From an uncultured Prevotellaceae bacterium (GTDB lineage: Bacteria > Bacteroidota > Bacteroidia > Bacteroidales > Bacteroidaceae): a stretch of 64,000 bases of DNA. This document shows, in pieces, positions 62,390 through 64,000 of this stretch. Numbering within the stretch: position 1 is the stretch's first letter; every line of letters begins with the position of its first letter. Under the pieces are notes generated by a model. It was not told the origin of the DNA, ran no database searches, and worked only from the letters and a program-made list of their open reading frames with translations. The position numbers and the translations under genes were made by a program. The stretch is taken from positions 1 to 64,000 of the forward strand of contig CACYXD010000001.1 in NCBI GenBank assembly GCA_902778255.1. Direction: 5' to 3'.

Positions 62390-63955
62390 TTATAGCGGTT
62401 TGGTGTTCTCAAACTGCACCTCGTAGGGCCACTGCTCGTTGTTCTGCGACCATTCGCTACTGCTCTTACCGCTGGTCCAAGGGTGTGACCAATGTTGTGA
62501 AGGAGCACCCATAACCACAAAGAACAGACGAGAACAATTCTCTGGTATCGTGAGCTCGGCCATCCCTTCCTTGGCGGACTTCACCTCTCCATATGTTCGT
62601 ATGCCATCACTGGTATAAGCCACAAAGGCATAGCGCCACCCTGCCATCGTCTTATTAACATAGTGATAGTCTGCAGCATCGGTCAGCCCCTTGAAGTTGG
62701 CTTTCACCACCGTACCGGCTGTCGCAACTTTCATATTGGTGATATGGTAACCATAGTTCTGAATGCAAGTGGTGGGATCGGTGGTATAGGTAGAGGTGGT
62801 TGCATCAAGCACCTTCAGGCGGTTCTTGTGCTGTCCAATGCGGTGCTTGGCACGGTCGCGCACACCGTCGATATCCCACGTTGCCATACGCATATAACCC
62901 TCCATCAGTTCGTCGCAGAACTGCTGCTGTGTCAGGTTGTTCATACGCATATAAGTCTGTATAGGGTCTTCATATTGCTTTGTCTCGCGCCACATTTGTC
63001 CTATGAAACTACGTCCGTGAAGCATGGTCCACCAGTCTTGGATGTAACAGCAGGCATAGCGCCAGTCTTCGTGCAACATATTCAGGTGATGGTTGTCAAG
63101 ATGCTGTTCGAAATACTCGCCATCGGTAAACTGACGGTCAGGGAATATCTGGTAGGCCTGCCAGTCAGCACAACTCTCCCACCATCCGTTATCGTTGCCT
63201 CCGCCCCAACCCCAGCGCCAACCACGGTCCATGTGCCAGCCTGCATCAGTGCCCAGGTCAGCCGATACAAGATACTGGAACGTATGTCCTACCTCATGGG
63301 CTATGGTATGACCGCCGCGGGCATTGGCAGCCCAAGGATTGAAATGGCCTATGCCCGTGAAACTACTTGTGCCACCGGCCTCCTGACCTTCGGTACCAGA
63401 GGCATCGGCCCGCCATTCTTTCTGATAGGGGACGTAGAGTTGAATTTTATACCTGTCGGTCACAGACTTGCCTTCTTCCAGAAAGCCCAGTTCCTTGGCA
63501 TAGACCTGCCAGCATTTCTCAGCCACCTGCAGGATATTGTCGGCACTGGACACATTGCCGTCGCCAGGATACTGTATCTTATTGGGATTACTGCCATAGC
63601 GCACATCCCAGAACACAGCAAAATGCTCGCTCTCCTTCGAGTGGGCAAAGTTATAGCCACTCGTTGCCACCGTATTCTCATAGTCAGTACCGCTGTAAGT
63701 CTGAGGCTTCAGCAAGTAGCGCCCAGGATTGGTAAACATCATCGTGGTCTTGCCAGGCGTTGCAGTGAGCGTACGCGTGGCCGAGGGATAATAGACGATG
63801 GCCTGAGCCGTCTTCACCCTGATAGAGTCGGCATTTGCCAATGGTGCACTGGCATTCTTCTGAAAACGGTTGTCATAGCGCACCCAAAGGGTGTCCTGCG
63901 CACTCATAGCGCAGCACTGTGCCCATACGATTAAAAACAAACACAGCTTTTTCAT
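62390..63955 (-). CDS. DUF6055 metallopeptidase, exported
   Basis: 521 residues, signal peptide ending AMSAQ. Zinc-peptidase motif H-T-I-A-H220-E221-V-G-H224-T-F and a downstream E-S-C-A-D-W that may give the third ligand. The central region (N-G-W-W-E-S ... W-W-T-M-L-H-G) matches DUF6055 proteins of Bacteroidetes. Its ATG overlaps the stop of the upstream gene (ATGA), so it belongs to an operon reaching beyond the window. Confidence 0.8.
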   Translation of the reverse strand: MKKLCLFLIVWAQCCAMSAQDTLWVRYDNRFQKNASAPLANADSIRVKTAQAIVYYPSATRTLTATPGKTTMMFTNPGRYLLKPQTYSGTDYENTVATSGYNFAHSKESEHFAVFWDVRYGSNPNKIQYPGDGNVSSADNILQVAEKCWQVYAKELGFLEEGKSVTDRYKIQLYVPYQKEWRADASGTEGQEAGGTSSFTGIGHFNPWAANARGGHTIAHEVGHTFQYLVSADLGTDAGWHMDRGWRWGWGGGNDNGWWESCADWQAYQIFPDRQFTDGEYFEQHLDNHHLNMLHEDWRYACCYIQDWWTMLHGRSFIGQMWRETKQYEDPIQTYMRMNNLTQQQFCDELMEGYMRMATWDIDGVRDRAKHRIGQHKNRLKVLDATTSTYTTDPTTCIQNYGYHITNMKVATAGTVVKANFKGLTDAADYHYVNKTMAGWRYAFVAYTSDGIRTYGEVKSAKEGMAELTIPENCSRLFFVVMGAPSQHWSHPWTSGKSSSEWSQNNEQWPYEVQFENTKPL

Positions 63956-64000
63956 CTCACGTAAACCTTTTTACCATTAACAACATAGATGCCGCCCCTC
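63952..64000 (-). CDS. C-terminal end of an exported protein (cut by the right edge)
   Basis: Only the last 15 codons are inside (RGGIYVVNGKKVYVR, stop TGA). The end matches the exported-protein tail of the genes at 6424, 9335 and 48395. Confidence 0.65.
   Translation of the reverse strand, partial: RGGIYVVNGKKVYVR

Noticed and set aside
62663..63934. Plus-strand open frame of 423 codons
   Set aside because: Antisense to the DUF6055 peptidase, whose signal peptide and HEVGH motif are unmistakable.

Overview
The window looks like chromosomal DNA of a Bacteroidales bacterium, most likely a Prevotella-type species. The signs are Bacteroidales promoters (TTTG, 19-20 bp, TAnnTTTG), a BspA-like leucine-rich surface protein, DUF4271 next to hemD, a DUF5723 outer-membrane protein, KorAB, and exported proteins sharing a C-terminal tail ending roughly in G-I/L-Y-I-x-x-G-K-K-V. 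No taxonomic search was possible.

Layout. 1-2.4 kb: a frameshifted amino-acid ABC permease/substrate-binding fusion running off the left edge, and a VanX-type dipeptidase. 2.7-5.7 kb: an AT-rich accessory patch with a HepT/MntA toxin-antitoxin pair, a branched inverted-repeat element, a PD-(D/E)XK nuclease-like protein and an exported protein, followed by G-rich tandem repeats. 6.4-13.6 kb: two large exported proteins and an untracked 50-residue gene. 13.6-18.5 kb: a minus-strand housekeeping block metK-DUF4271-hemD-rnpA-yidD-tyrS. 18.5-26.8 kb: PAP2 phosphatase, M16 peptidase, DASS symporter and korAB. 27-31.8 kb: three tandem FKBP isomerases, then an Lrp regulator with a long palindrome over its promoter and a two-enzyme amidotransferase/dipeptidase fusion.

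31.8-41.9 kb is an integrated mobilizable element of about 10.1 kb. It is bounded by a 14-bp direct repeat of the 3' end of tRNA-Arg(CCU), and the intact tRNA gene lies at the right end. Excisionase and tyrosine integrase sit next to the tRNA. Further in are a primase-helicase, an array of GTTAC/GTAAC repeats, a CHC2/Toprim primase, a MobV-like relaxase with a candidate oriT hairpin, and a cargo of small exported or membrane proteins. Two element promoters (upstream of the excisionase and of a 127-residue unknown protein) carry the same 24-bp palindrome at exactly the same distance from the -7 box, with a compensatory base-pair change between copies. That suggests a dedicated activator circuit. 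A 130-bp hairpin that starts just downstream of a -7 box is a candidate small RNA of the element.

42-64 kb returns to core genes: DUF5723 protein, a large lipoprotein, cysS, an exported nuclease carrying an in-frame small-protein leader, a secreted chitobiase-like-domain protein, U32 peptidase-sufE, histidine phosphatase, a conserved gene with rpoN, PAP2, purE-ispG, a sirtuin, DUF3737, a PatB-type C-S lyase, a C_GCAxxG_C_C protein, a barrel-like protein, a DUF6055 metallopeptidase and, at the right edge, the last residues of another exported protein.
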